Shown: positions 1 through 6,552, counted from the first letter of the stretch. The stretch is 8,968 nucleotides of DNA from Planctomycetota bacterium (GCA_030614245.1 JAUWKK010000093.1:1-8968); one strand, 5' to 3'. Translations and numbers: made by a program. Notes: generated from the sequence alone by a model not told the origin.

Positions 1-1
1 A

Positions 2-1993
2 TTGCCGCTCGATGCCGCTGCACCACGATCCGCCGGACCGTCCCTGCCCGCTGAGGCGGGGCGGGGAACGCCCGGCGGCCCAGCGGTTTCAGCAGGTGAA
101 GGAGCCATTGCGCGGGTTATCGCTCGCAGCAGCGGCAGGCCGAGAATACACGGCTATGCGCCTGACTCAGGCCCCGATGACTACGATCTGGCTCTTCCCG
201 AGCGGGGACAGGTTCCGTCCGCCGCCGAGGCGGATGCTCCAATGACAGCAGGACCGGGTCATGACCGGGCAACCGGCGGCGCCGGAGGCGGAGCAGCCAC
301 CAGTGATGGAGTCTACGCCGTCGAACTCGCCTACACCGGTACTCCCGGCAGCAGCTCGGGGCCTGTGCGCATGCGGGCAGGGGTTTCCACTATCGGCATC
401 ACGGCAGGCGCGGGCGATGCAACGCCGCCATCGGCCCTTGGGCAGCCGCGCGAGGCCTTCGGCGAGGATATCCAGGGGACCCGCCCGGCGCCGCCCATTG
501 ATACTATTGCCACCGATGCCGGAGGAACGCACAGCGGCGACGGCGATCCAGCGAGCGTCGCCGTCAATCGCAGCGGCATTGCCCAGTCAACCCCCGCGAT
601 GGCGACCGAGCGGATTTCGTTCGAGCCTTCCGCCCGCCGCGAGATCGTCCGTGCTGCCCCTTCGAGCAGCGAGACTTTCAAGGGCCTTCCTCCGCGTGTG
701 GCGCGGTCCGGAGCGTCGGAACTGCCGCTCTTCGCGCAGGGCGGACGCAGTGGTCGCGGTGATTTCGTCTTCACGCTCGGCCGTCATGGCGGGGATTGGA
801 ACTGCAATCCCACCGCGATACAACACTTGGCCTACCAGTTCGAGCGGCGCGTCGGGTTCTCCACGAATACGCGATGTCGGACCGTATCCCTGGACAGCCC
901 GGCCATCAATCGTTCGCCGTTCATCTTCATCACAGGCCATAAAGATTTCGTCCTGACGAAGGCCGAAGTGCGGGCACTTCGCAGGTATCTGCTCTCGGGC
1001 GGGAGTTTGTGGGCCGATGACTGCACCGACGAGATGGACCTGACATTCGACCGGGCGTTCAGGCGCGAGGTTAAGCGCATCCTGCCGGATAACGACATCG
1101 TGAAGCTGCCGGCGGATCATCCGATCTACTCGACCTGCTACGACCTGCGAAACGGATACGCGGGGTACCAGATTCCCCCCGGCGATAAGTACCGCCTCAA
1201 CTACATCGAAGGCATCAACGTGGACGACCGCACGGGGGTGATCTATACCCGCAACGATTACGGCTGCGGGCTGGAGATCAACCCGCGGACTTTCCCGCTG
1301 ATGAAGTCGCTCAGCGATCTCTCGCCCGAGCAGATGCGCGAAGGCTCGGTGAGGATGGGGATCAACCTGATGTTCTATTTCCTCGGCAGCCCCGCCAAGG
1401 CGGGCAGGCGCGGCAGGTCGCAGATCGTCGCCAGGGCATCCGAGTCGATCAGGTCGAACTTCCGCCTGGAGCAGGCTCGGGGCGCCGCACAGGTTGAATA
1501 CATCGAAGATAGCATCGACGACTTCGAGCATGGCAACGACTGGAAGGTCGAGAACGACTGGAGCGACCCGGCAAGTGTGCGGATCACCGGCGACGACGAG
1601 AATCACGCGCTCGAGGTCACATTCCGCCTGGCGGATCAGAAGAAAGCTGTTATCAGCCGCGTCCTGCCGGAGACGACCAATGCCGAGGGCACCGACGTGC
1701 TCAGGGTCGATGTGACCAGCCATCTGCCCGGGGGTGCCTGGCTGGCGCTCGGCGTCTCGACGATGCCCGGCTGGCTCTATTACGAAAGCATCCCGGTTTA
1801 CGTGCGGCCCGGCAGGAACGCCGTCAAGTTCCGCCTCAACGTCGCCACCTTCAAGACGGCAACCTCAAACTGGCAATACGCCGCCCGGATCGGCAACGCG
1901 CAGAGCGTCAAGAAGCTCACACTGCTGTTGTATCCGCGAACCGGCGGCCGGGTGACATTCGACAACATCCGCTGGGGTGTTCAGAAGGAGTAG
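2..1993 (+). CDS. DUF4159 domain protein with disordered N-terminus and C-terminal beta-sandwich-like domain (5' end uncertain)
   Basis: The frame is open from base 2 to a TAG stop (663 codons). It begins at a TTG only because the window begins there, with no visible ribosome site, so the true start is probably upstream. Residues 1 to about 240 are rich in Ala, Gly, Pro and Ser and look disordered. About 252-460 match my recollection of DUF4159: FVFTLGRHGGDW, then SPFIFITGHKDFVLT, the ALRRYLLSGGSLWADD block, and ADHPIY near 371. This fold is related to class I glutamine amidotransferase-like domains, but I see no catalytic triad. About 503-660 (DDFEHGNDW to VTFDNIRWGV) resemble a carbohydrate-binding or CIA30-like beta-sandwich. 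Known DUF4159 proteins have no settled function and are usually exported or membrane-attached. No signal peptide or membrane segment is visible here, perhaps because the start is missing. An 18-base repeat lies inside codons 15-20. Family call fairly secure; function unknown. Confidence 0.8.
   Translation: MPLDAAAPRSAGPSLPAEAGRGTPGGPAVSAGEGAIARVIARSSGRPRIHGYAPDSGPDDYDLALPERGQVPSAAEADAPMTAGPGHDRATGGAGGGAATSDGVYAVELAYTGTPGSSSGPVRMRAGVSTIGITAGAGDATPPSALGQPREAFGEDIQGTRPAPPIDTIATDAGGTHSGDGDPASVAVNRSGIAQSTPAMATERISFEPSARREIVRAAPSSSETFKGLPPRVARSGASELPLFAQGGRSGRGDFVFTLGRHGGDWNCNPTAIQHLAYQFERRVGFSTNTRCRTVSLDSPAINRSPFIFITGHKDFVLTKAEVRALRRYLLSGGSLWADDCTDEMDLTFDRAFRREVKRILPDNDIVKLPADHPIYSTCYDLRNGYAGYQIPPGDKYRLNYIEGINVDDRTGVIYTRNDYGCGLEINPRTFPLMKSLSDLSPEQMREGSVRMGINLMFYFLGSPAKAGRRGRSQIVARASESIRSNFRLEQARGAAQVEYIEDSIDDFEHGNDWKVENDWSDPASVRITGDDENHALEVTFRLADQKKAVISRVLPETTNAEGTDVLRVDVTSHLPGGAWLALGVSTMPGWLYYESIPVYVRPGRNAVKFRLNVATFKTATSNWQYAARIGNAQSVKKLTLLLYPRTGGRVTFDNIRWGVQKE
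43..60 (-). repeat. 18-bp hairpin repeat, copy 1 (inside a coding region)
   Basis: The bases read cctgcccgctgaggcggg, the exact reverse complement of 7577-7594. A 14-base core recurs at 2001-2014. It folds as CCCGC-TGAG-GCGGG (5 bp stem, 4 base loop). Here it is read through as part of the low-complexity N-terminal region of the DUF4159 protein (SLPAEAG). It looks like a short REP-type element, but three occurrences cannot prove this. Confidence 0.5.
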
Positions 1994-2000
1994 CGGCCGG

Positions 2001-2014
2001 CCTCAGCGGGCAGG
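2001..2014 (+). repeat. 14-bp partial copy of the hairpin repeat, copy 2
   Basis: The bases cctcagcgggcagg equal the last 14 bases of the copy at 7577-7594. This copy starts eight bases after the stop of the DUF4159 gene. Its left end has diverged, so the CCCGC/GCGGG stem is broken. A different weak hairpin (CCGGCCT with AGGCGGG, one mismatch) can form instead. There is no T-run after it, so I do not call it a terminator. Confidence 0.45.
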
Positions 2015-2086
2015 CGGGAATTGGCGAGGCGCCCCGCGTGATTTTCCGTTATCCTTAGCAACGTGGCAAATCGGCAATAAAATCTC

Positions 2087-2114
2087 TTGAACTGCGCATT
2101 GTCAGTTGTATAAT
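2087..2114 (+). promoter_or_regulatory. Sigma-70-type promoter of the tRNA-Arg gene
   Basis: A perfect -10 box TATAAT lies at 2109-2114. A -35-like TTGAAC lies at 2087-2092 (4 of 6 matches to TTGACA), with a 16-base spacer. Transcription would begin near 2120-2122, a few bases before the mature tRNA at 2126. The AT-rich stretch upstream (aataaaatct) stands out in this GC-rich sequence. Confidence 0.75.
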
Positions 2115-2125
2115 AACGCATCAGG

Positions 2126-2201
2126 ACGCCAGTGGCTCAGTGGATAAAGCACCGCCCTCCGGAGGCGGGGATCGCAGGTTCGAATCCTGCCTGGCGTGCC
2201 A
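2126..2201 (+). tRNA. tRNA-Arg (anticodon CCG)
   Basis: A full cloverleaf can be drawn by hand. The acceptor stem is ACGCCAG (2126-2132) paired with CTGGCGT (2191-2197), with discriminator G2198 and encoded CCA at 2199-2201. The D arm is GCTC/AAGC with one C-A mismatch and loop AGTGGATA. The anticodon stem is CCGCC/GGCGG with loop CTCCGGA, giving anticodon CCG at 2159-2161, which reads CGG (Arg). The variable loop is GGATC. The T arm is GCAGG-TTCGAAT-CCTGC. CGG is a plausible codon to need a dedicated tRNA in a GC-rich genome. Confidence 0.96.
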
Positions 2202-2272
2202 ACGCAGGGAGATATGCCGGTGATTCCGGACACTGGGGCAGGCCATGCCATAGGCAGGGGCAGGGGGACGAG

Positions 2273-2701
2273 ATGAACGCAATGCGGCTGGCCGCATATA
2301 TGGGGTTCGTTTCCTGCATGCTGGTCGGCTGTGGGGCCGTAGGCGAAAGCCGTCGGCTTGACAGTGATGGAGACGCAGATGTCTCGCCCGATACTTACTT
2401 CGCCGACGTCCCCATATGCGCGGGATTCAGGCTGGTCGAGCCGTCTTTCATATATGAAGGCACCCAGCGGCGGATAGGAATGCTGAAGTACCGCGGCAGC
2501 GGCAATGTGCTGGACATCGTTCGGTATTATCGCAATGCTATGGTTACGAGTGGATGGGAACTGATGACCGCCATGGGGCGGAGCGATAGAATGAGTATGA
2601 CTTTTGTGAAAAAAGCCGAGATGTGCCAGATTCAGGTGAATAAGGCAGGCTGGGGCATTGAGATAATAGTCCAAGTCGGGGAGGATAACCGCGCCCGCTG
2701 A
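2273..2701 (+). CDS. Small lipoprotein of unknown function
   Basis: The 142-residue product starts at the ATG at 2273, preceded by a G-rich Shine-Dalgarno (agggggac). The open frame reaches back to 2132, but that part crosses the tRNA and is not real coding. The N-terminus has a short hydrophobic stretch (residues 5-19) and a lipobox LVGC with Cys20 as the lipid site, so the mature protein should be membrane-anchored outside the cytoplasm. Gly at +2 gives no clear sorting signal. A short acidic linker (about 30-40) precedes one compact domain: ADVPICAGF, FIYEG, IGMLKYRGSG, then a YYRNAM..SGWEL helix-strand and MTFVKKAEMCQIQV. This resembles small planctomycete proteins I have seen annotated as hypothetical. 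It lies 71 bases after the tRNA and 18 before the TPR gene, so it may share a transcript with both. No enzymatic role is suggested. Confidence 0.8.
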   Translation: MNAMRLAAYMGFVSCMLVGCGAVGESRRLDSDGDADVSPDTYFADVPICAGFRLVEPSFIYEGTQRRIGMLKYRGSGNVLDIVRYYRNAMVTSGWELMTAMGRSDRMSMTFVKKAEMCQIQVNKAGWGIEIIVQVGEDNRAR

Positions 2702-2719
2702 GGGGCATAGCATCACATC

Positions 2720-3523
2720 ATGAAAGCAAAACGCCGGCACGAACTCAAAGAAGACGCCTTCGTAGCATTTATATGGAGCATCTGGGCTTGGATGAAGGCT
2801 CACGGCAGGGAGCTGCTGATCGGCTCAGCGGCGGTCGTCGTGATCGCCGTCGTCGCATTCGGCGTGCGATTGTATTCTCTCACCAGTTCACAGAGCGCCT
2901 GGGCTGCATTGGCGAAAGCCGAAAGGCTCGATCCCTCAATCAACCTCGATGAACTCGACGAAGATGAAATCAGGGAGCGCCTGATTACGAAGATGCAGGA
3001 AGCCGGCCCCAGGCTCGCCGGCACGCAGGCTGAGCCGAGCTATCTGAAGAACCTCAGCAGCCTGCTGATCGGAGGCGAGCAGTATGCCGAGGCCGAGAAA
3101 GTGCTCACCCGGCTGCTCGATGCGTACCCGAAAGAAGAGCTGATCATCACTGCAATACTGGACAGGGGTAAGGCGCGCTTCGCTCAGGAGAATTACAGCG
3201 GGGCGGTCGAGGATTTCGTCAAGGTCTGCGAAATGTCCGGCAGCGGCGGTCCCAAGCTCGAGCTCAGCCCCCAGGCGAAGTGGTTCGAGGGCAGTTGCTA
3301 CGAGAAGATGGGTGACCTGGAGAACGCCGTGGCGGCCTACCAGGAATGCATCAATCTGGAGCGGACGTCTGATGAATCAGAAAACGAGCTCGGCAAGTGG
3401 TCGCGCTGGGCCGAGCGCGGTCTGAGGAATATCCGTTCCGGTAAGACATCCACCGAAATCCAGAAAGAACTCGACAAGCCTGACGAGAAGAAACCGGTCG
3501 AAGACACTCCGGCGGCAGAATAG
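2720..3523 (+). CDS. Membrane-anchored tetratricopeptide repeat protein (YfgM-like architecture)
   Basis: The 267-residue product starts with MKAKRRHELKED. A basic, amphipathic start is followed by one membrane segment at about residues 32-50 (LLIGSAAVVVIAVVAFGV). The positively charged N-terminus suggests the bulk of the protein lies outside the cytoplasm. Residues 105-240 are helical with TPR-like spacing: YLKNLSSLLIGGEQYAEAEKVLTRL is split here as one repeat near 109-132, RGKARFAQENYSGAVEDF at 149-166, and WFEGSCYEKMGDLENAVAAY at 188-207. The C-terminus (243-267) is a charged Lys/Glu/Pro tail. The layout matches YfgM/TPR_21-like proteins that act as periplasmic chaperone partners of the secretion machinery, but no BamB or Der neighbour is present to support that role. 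The ribosome site is weak: AGGGG at 2701-2705 lies 14 bases upstream. Confidence 0.8.
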   Translation: MKAKRRHELKEDAFVAFIWSIWAWMKAHGRELLIGSAAVVVIAVVAFGVRLYSLTSSQSAWAALAKAERLDPSINLDELDEDEIRERLITKMQEAGPRLAGTQAEPSYLKNLSSLLIGGEQYAEAEKVLTRLLDAYPKEELIITAILDRGKARFAQENYSGAVEDFVKVCEMSGSGGPKLELSPQAKWFEGSCYEKMGDLENAVAAYQECINLERTSDESENELGKWSRWAERGLRNIRSGKTSTEIQKELDKPDEKKPVEDTPAAE

Positions 3524-3533
3524 GTTAGGCTGG

Positions 3534-3560
3534 CCAACAGGCCAAACACTGTTTTTTTTT
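3534..3560 (+). terminator. Possible weak terminator or attenuator between the TPR and corrinoid genes
   Basis: AACAG followed by an 8-base loop and CTGTT can pair, leading directly into a run of nine T (3552-3560). An overlapping alternative is TGGCC-AACA-GGCCA at 3531-3544, seven bases before the T-run. Both stems have only 5 bp, so termination would be partial at best and the next gene may still be reached from upstream. Confidence 0.35.
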
Positions 3561-3567
3561 CAGAATG

Positions 3568-3573
3568 AAAGGG
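3568..3573 (+). promoter_or_regulatory. Ribosome binding site deciding the corrinoid protein start
   Basis: AAAGGG lies 9 bases upstream of ATG 3583. It falls inside the six-codon extension that would follow from using ATG 3565, which has no purine-rich site of its own. Confidence 0.6.
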
Positions 3574-3582
3574 CGCATATCA

Positions 3583-4209
3583 ATGGCAGACTTAAAGGCA
3601 TTGTCAGAAGCTATCATCCACGGCAAGGCGGATGAAGCCAAGACACTCGTCCAACAAGCACTCGATGAACGTGTTTCCGTAGAAACGATCCTATCTGATG
3701 GCCTTATCGCCGGAATGAACTGCGTCGGGCAGGAGTTCAAGGCGAACAGGTTCTACGTTCCAGAAGTGCTCATCGCCGCACGTGCGATGAACCAGGCCCA
3801 GGCATTGCTCGAACCGCACCTCAAGGAGCAGGGCGTGAAGGCTGTCGGTAAGGCCGCTGTCGGAACGGTCAAGGGAGACCTGCACGATATCGGCAAGAAC
3901 CTCGTCATAATGATGCTCAAGGGCAACGGATTCGAGATTATGGACCTTGGTATAGACGTGGGGCCGGCGAAATTCCTCGAGGCCGCGAACCAAGGCGCCG
4001 ACGTCATCGGCCTGTCCGCACTGCTCACCACGACTATGCCGCAGATGAAAGACGTCGTCAGCGCCCTGAAGGATGCCGGCTGCAACGTGCCGGTGATGAT
4101 CGGCGGTGCGCCGGTCACGCAGAACTACGCCGATGAGATAGGAGCCCAAGGCTACGCGCCCGACGCCGCCTCCGCCGTCGATGTCGCCCGCTCCCTCATC
4201 GGAGCCTGA
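3583..4209 (+). CDS. Corrinoid (cobalamin-binding) protein of the methyltransferase type (MtaC/MtbC/MttC-like)
   Basis: The 208-residue product carries a methyl group on a cobamide between a substrate methyltransferase and a second methyltransferase. I chose ATG 3583 over the in-frame ATG 3565 because AAAGGG (3568-3573) lies 9 bases before it, while 3565 has only the T-run upstream. Residues 1-85 form the helical cap domain (B12-binding 2; GMNCVGQEFKANRFYVPEVLIAARAM here split across 44-69). Residues 88-208 form the Rossmann B12-binding domain with the base-off signature DxHxxG (D99, H101, G104; H101 is the axial cobalt ligand), then GLSALLTTTM at 143-152 and IGGAPV at 173-178. The length is typical. 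No methyltransferase or RamA-type activator is in the window, so its partner and substrate are unknown. A strong terminator follows 29 bases after the stop. No B12 riboswitch is recognisable upstream. Confidence 0.93.
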   Translation: MADLKALSEAIIHGKADEAKTLVQQALDERVSVETILSDGLIAGMNCVGQEFKANRFYVPEVLIAARAMNQAQALLEPHLKEQGVKAVGKAAVGTVKGDLHDIGKNLVIMMLKGNGFEIMDLGIDVGPAKFLEAANQGADVIGLSALLTTTMPQMKDVVSALKDAGCNVPVMIGGAPVTQNYADEIGAQGYAPDAASAVDVARSLIGA

Positions 4210-4238
4210 TGAGGCCCGATGCAGACACAAGCCAGTCC

Positions 4239-4270
4239 CGGGGCTCCCCGGCTGGGGAGCCCCGCTTTTT
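4239..4270 (+). terminator. Intrinsic terminator of the corrinoid protein gene
   Basis: CGGGGCTCCCC (4239-4249) pairs perfectly over 11 bp with GGGGAGCCCCG (4254-4264) around a GGCT loop, followed by C and five T. This is a textbook rho-independent terminator. It also shows that the open frame starting at 4209 (TGATG overlap with the corrinoid stop) is not the true start of the next gene. Confidence 0.93.
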
Positions 4271-4295
4271 CCAGGCGTCGTTCGTGAACTGCGCG

Positions 4296-4302
4296 GGAAG
4301 AG
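4296..4302 (+). promoter_or_regulatory. Ribosome binding site deciding the HAD gene start
   Basis: GGAAGAG ends 8 bases before ATG 4311 and lies downstream of the terminator. It therefore supports 4311 over the in-frame ATG at 4209 and GTG at 4284. Confidence 0.65.
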
Positions 4303-4310
4303 CGACTCGA

Positions 4311-4970
4311 ATGCTGACGTTCATCAACTCGGACGCCCTGCCGTGGCCCGCCGAGCCGATCAGCGCGGTCATCTTCGACCTCGACGGCACGATCACCCGC
4401 CCGGTGCTCGACTTCGACCGCATCCGCCGCGAGATCGGCGTTGATGGTCTAATCCTCGAGGCTCTCGCAAAACTCGATGAACCGGCCCGGAAGCGAGCCC
4501 TCGGCATTCTCGAATGCCACGAGATGATCGCCGCCGAAAACTCCGAACTCAATCCCGGTATCAGCGAACTGCTTCGCCTGATCGACGCCGCCGGATGCAG
4601 TAAGGCGCTCGTAACGCGCAATTCCCGGAGGTCGGCCGATGTCGTCTCCAGCCGCCATGGGCTGGGGTTCGACGCCATAGTAACTCGCGACGACGGGCCC
4701 GCCAAGCCGTCGCCCGAGCCGCTCCAACTGGCATGCCGACTGCTCGGTACTACCCCGGCGAAAGTCCTTTGGATCGGCGATAGCCTGCTCGACCGCGAGG
4801 CAGGCATCGCCGCCGGCATCCGCACAGTCATCATCCGCTCCAGGCCCTGTGAACCCGATGACGGAGCTCTCGTGCTCGACTCGGCCCGCGAGCTCATCGA
4901 TATGCTGTGCGTTACCGCTCGAGATGACACCGATCAAGAAAGGCAACCACAGATGAACGCTGATTATTAA
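4311..4970 (+). CDS. HAD-superfamily hydrolase (phosphatase-like)
   Basis: The 219-residue product has all four HAD motifs. Motif I is VIFDLDGT with nucleophile D23 and D25. Motif II is LVTRN with T102. Motif III is the lysine in KPSPEP (K132). Motif IV is GDSLLD with D157 and D161, which bind Mg2+. The short helical cap between motifs I and II (about 30-90) suggests subfamily I with a small C1 cap, as in phosphoglycolate phosphatase-like enzymes that act on small phosphorylated metabolites in the cytoplasm. The substrate cannot be told. The last residues (QPQMNADY) and the stop come from an interspersed palindromic repeat starting at 4945, so the original C-terminus may have ended differently. 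The core HAD fold is complete before that point, so the enzyme is probably active. Confidence 0.9.
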   Translation: MLTFINSDALPWPAEPISAVIFDLDGTITRPVLDFDRIRREIGVDGLILEALAKLDEPARKRALGILECHEMIAAENSELNPGISELLRLIDAAGCSKALVTRNSRRSADVVSSRHGLGFDAIVTRDDGPAKPSPEPLQLACRLLGTTPAKVLWIGDSLLDREAGIAAGIRTVIIRSRPCEPDDGALVLDSARELIDMLCVTARDDTDQERQPQMNADY

Positions 4971-5009
4971 GAATCCGTATCTGTGTTTATCTGTGTTTAT
5001 CCGCGGTTT
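4945..5009. repeat. Palindromic interspersed repeat (AACCACAGATGAAC type)
   Basis: The left arm 4945-4964 and the reverse complement of 4989-5008 agree at 15 of 20 bases (AACC.C.GAT.AAC.C.GAT). The centre contains GATT-ATTAAG-AATC, which extends the pairing. The right half carries a 10-base unit twice in tandem (tatctgtgtt, 4978-4997). The translations of such elements (PRINTDKHR, ISVHLWL on the minus strand) are familiar to me as spurious peptides in many environmental genomes, which supports a dispersed repeat. It covers the HAD stop and most of the gap to the ligase gene. Confidence 0.75.
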
Positions 5010-5034
5010 CACAAGGGAGCACTAGCCACCTCCC

Positions 5035-5040
5035 GGAGGA
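5035..5040 (+). promoter_or_regulatory. Ribosome binding site of the ligase gene
   Basis: GGAGGA ends six bases before ATG 5047. It is a strong Shine-Dalgarno that fixes this start, just outside the palindromic repeat. Confidence 0.8.
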
Positions 5041-5046
5041 TCGGAC

Positions 5047-6552
5047 ATGACAGATGCCGACCTTATCCTGACCGAACGCCTGCTCCGGCAGGTTCGCGCC
5101 CGCCCGGACGCGCCCGCCGTAACTGAAGGCGACCGCACGTTGACGTATCGCGAGCTGGCCGGGGCGGCTCTTTCAGCAGCGGATGGGATCGCAAAACTGA
5201 CCGAACGCACCAACGTCGGCATAGCACTGCCATCCTGCATGGCCTTTCCCTGCGCCTTTTTCGGCATTATTGCTGCCGGCAAGACGGCCGTCCCCCTCAA
5301 CTTGCTGTTCACTCCAGAGCAGATCGGGGTCACCGTTGCCGATTCCAACATCGATACGATAATTACATCAAGGCAGTTGCAGGAGAGCTTTGAAGGCGGG
5401 GTGCCGAATCTCCTCTTCGTGGAGGACCTGCCAGAATCGCAGGCGGAGACGTGGGGCAGGCTTTCAGCCTGCCAATTAGTGAGCAGCCTGGAAAGGCTGC
5501 TCCACAGTACAATGGAACCGGACCGTCCGGCAATGATAATATACACGTCCGGCACGACGGGGCTGCCGAAGGGGGTTGTGCTCACCCACAGGAACCTCGT
5601 TCGCAACGTCGAGTCTGCGGCCGAGCTCTTGGATTACAACGAGAACGACGTCAGCCTCGGCGTGCTGCCGGCGTTTCACGTCCTGGGCAGCGTCATCACG
5701 ATGCTGCTGCCGCTGATTTACGGCGCTCACGCGGTCTTCCACCCGCGCTTTATTCCCCGAAGAGTCGTTTCGGCAATTCCCAGGCATCGCGTAACCGTCA
5801 TCTGCGCCGTACCGGCGATGTATCGGGCGATGGCGAGTGTATCGGATGCAGCGGGCACCGACGTCTCGTCGCTCAGGTACTGCGTAGCGGGCGGCGCTGC
5901 GCTCGGGCACAGTATCGCCGGCAACTTCGAGCGCGTCTTCGGCATTCCGCTGCTGGAAGGCTATGGATTGACCGAGACATCACCGGTGATCGCGTTGAAT
6001 CATCCCGACGGGATGGTCCGCGGCTCGGTGGGCCGGCCGCTCTCCTGGGCCGAAGTCAAGATCGCCGACGACGACGGCCGGGAAGTTCCGACAGGCGGAG
6101 AAGGCGAACTGCTCGTGCGCGGCGACTGTGTCATGCAGGGCTATCACAACAATCCCGAAGCCGACGCCGAGGCATTCACCCCGGACGGCTGGTTCCGCAC
6201 CGGCGACATTGCTCGCATCGACGAAACCGGCTGCATCTTCATCACCGGCCGCAAGAAGGAACTGATCATCGGGGGCGGCGAGAACATGTCGCGCGCGGAG
6301 ATCGAGGTCGTTATCGCGGGCCACCCGGCCGTGGCCGACGTGTGTGTTGCGGCAATACCGGACGAAACTCGCGGAGAGGCACCCAAGGCTTTCGTCGTGC
6401 TGCACCCCGAAACCGAATGCACCGAGCGCGACATCATCGATCACTGTCGCCGCTGTCTGCCGCGTGTCAAACAGCCCAAGACCGTCCAGTTCATCGACGA
6501 AATGCCACGCAACCCGGCGGGCAAGATTATGCGGAGACTGCTGCCCAGGTGA
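5047..6552 (+). CDS. AMP-forming acyl-CoA synthetase / ligase (ANL superfamily)
   Basis: The 501-residue cytoplasmic enzyme should activate a carboxylic acid with ATP to an acyl-adenylate and pass it to CoA or another thiol. The full motif set is present: P-loop YTSGTTGLPKG at 166-176, adenine-binding EGYGLTET at 304-311, GWFRTGD at 381-387, the hinge and C-terminal GRKKELIIGGGENMSRAEIE near 401-420, and the catalytic lysine K493 in PRNPAGKIMRR. The length is normal for a stand-alone FadD-like or medium/short-chain ligase, and the chain specificity cannot be read. Residues 136-153 (WGRLSACQLV to LLH) are encoded by a REPIN-like repeat and lie in the variable loop just before the P-loop, a position likely to tolerate insertion. 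Fatty-acid or carboxylate degradation is possible, but no beta-oxidation gene is nearby. Confidence 0.93.
   Translation: MTDADLILTERLLRQVRARPDAPAVTEGDRTLTYRELAGAALSAADGIAKLTERTNVGIALPSCMAFPCAFFGIIAAGKTAVPLNLLFTPEQIGVTVADSNIDTIITSRQLQESFEGGVPNLLFVEDLPESQAETWGRLSACQLVSSLERLLHSTMEPDRPAMIIYTSGTTGLPKGVVLTHRNLVRNVESAAELLDYNENDVSLGVLPAFHVLGSVITMLLPLIYGAHAVFHPRFIPRRVVSAIPRHRVTVICAVPAMYRAMASVSDAAGTDVSSLRYCVAGGAALGHSIAGNFERVFGIPLLEGYGLTETSPVIALNHPDGMVRGSVGRPLSWAEVKIADDDGREVPTGGEGELLVRGDCVMQGYHNNPEADAEAFTPDGWFRTGDIARIDETGCIFITGRKKELIIGGGENMSRAEIEVVIAGHPAVADVCVAAIPDETRGEAPKAFVVLHPETECTERDIIDHCRRCLPRVKQPKTVQFIDEMPRNPAGKIMRRLLPR
5451..5505. repeat. REPIN-like double hairpin inside the ligase gene
   Basis: Hairpin 1 is GGCAGGCT (5455-5462), loop TTC, AGCCTGCC (5466-5473), 8 bp perfect. 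Hairpin 2 is GAGCAGCCT (5481-5489), loop GGAA, AGGCTGCTC (5494-5502), 9 bp perfect. The ends are GTGG (5451) and CCAC (5505), and the terminal 12 bases are inverted copies with two mismatches. Two inverted REP hairpins with GTGG feet are the layout of REPIN/BIME elements mobilised in trans by RAYT (TnpA-REP) transposases. The element is read through in frame, giving residues 136-153 of the ligase. Confidence 0.72.

Noticed and set aside
587..1723. Long minus-strand open frame (378 codons) opposite the DUF4159 gene
   Set aside because: It is antisense to a recognisable domain, lacks any family motif and has the composition expected from the reverse of GC-rich coding DNA.
2126..2201. tRNA gene as an integration site of a mobile element
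   Set aside because: No second copy of the tRNA 3' end and no integrase or phage gene occur in the window.
2102..2803. Minus-strand open frame of 233 codons across the tRNA and lipoprotein gene
   Set aside because: Its N-terminal part is antisense to the lipoprotein and its C-terminal part is the classic tRNA-antisense artefact peptide.
3524..3582. Cobalamin riboswitch before the corrinoid gene
   Set aside because: The gap is only 59 bases, too short for that riboswitch, and no B12-box-like sequence is visible.
4209..4310. N-terminal extension of the HAD protein starting at the TGATG overlap
   Set aside because: The extension reads through a perfect terminator, and a better start with GGAAGAG lies at 4311.
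5451..5505. Double hairpin considered as an intrinsic terminator
   Set aside because: Neither hairpin is followed by a T-run, and both lie deep inside an intact gene.
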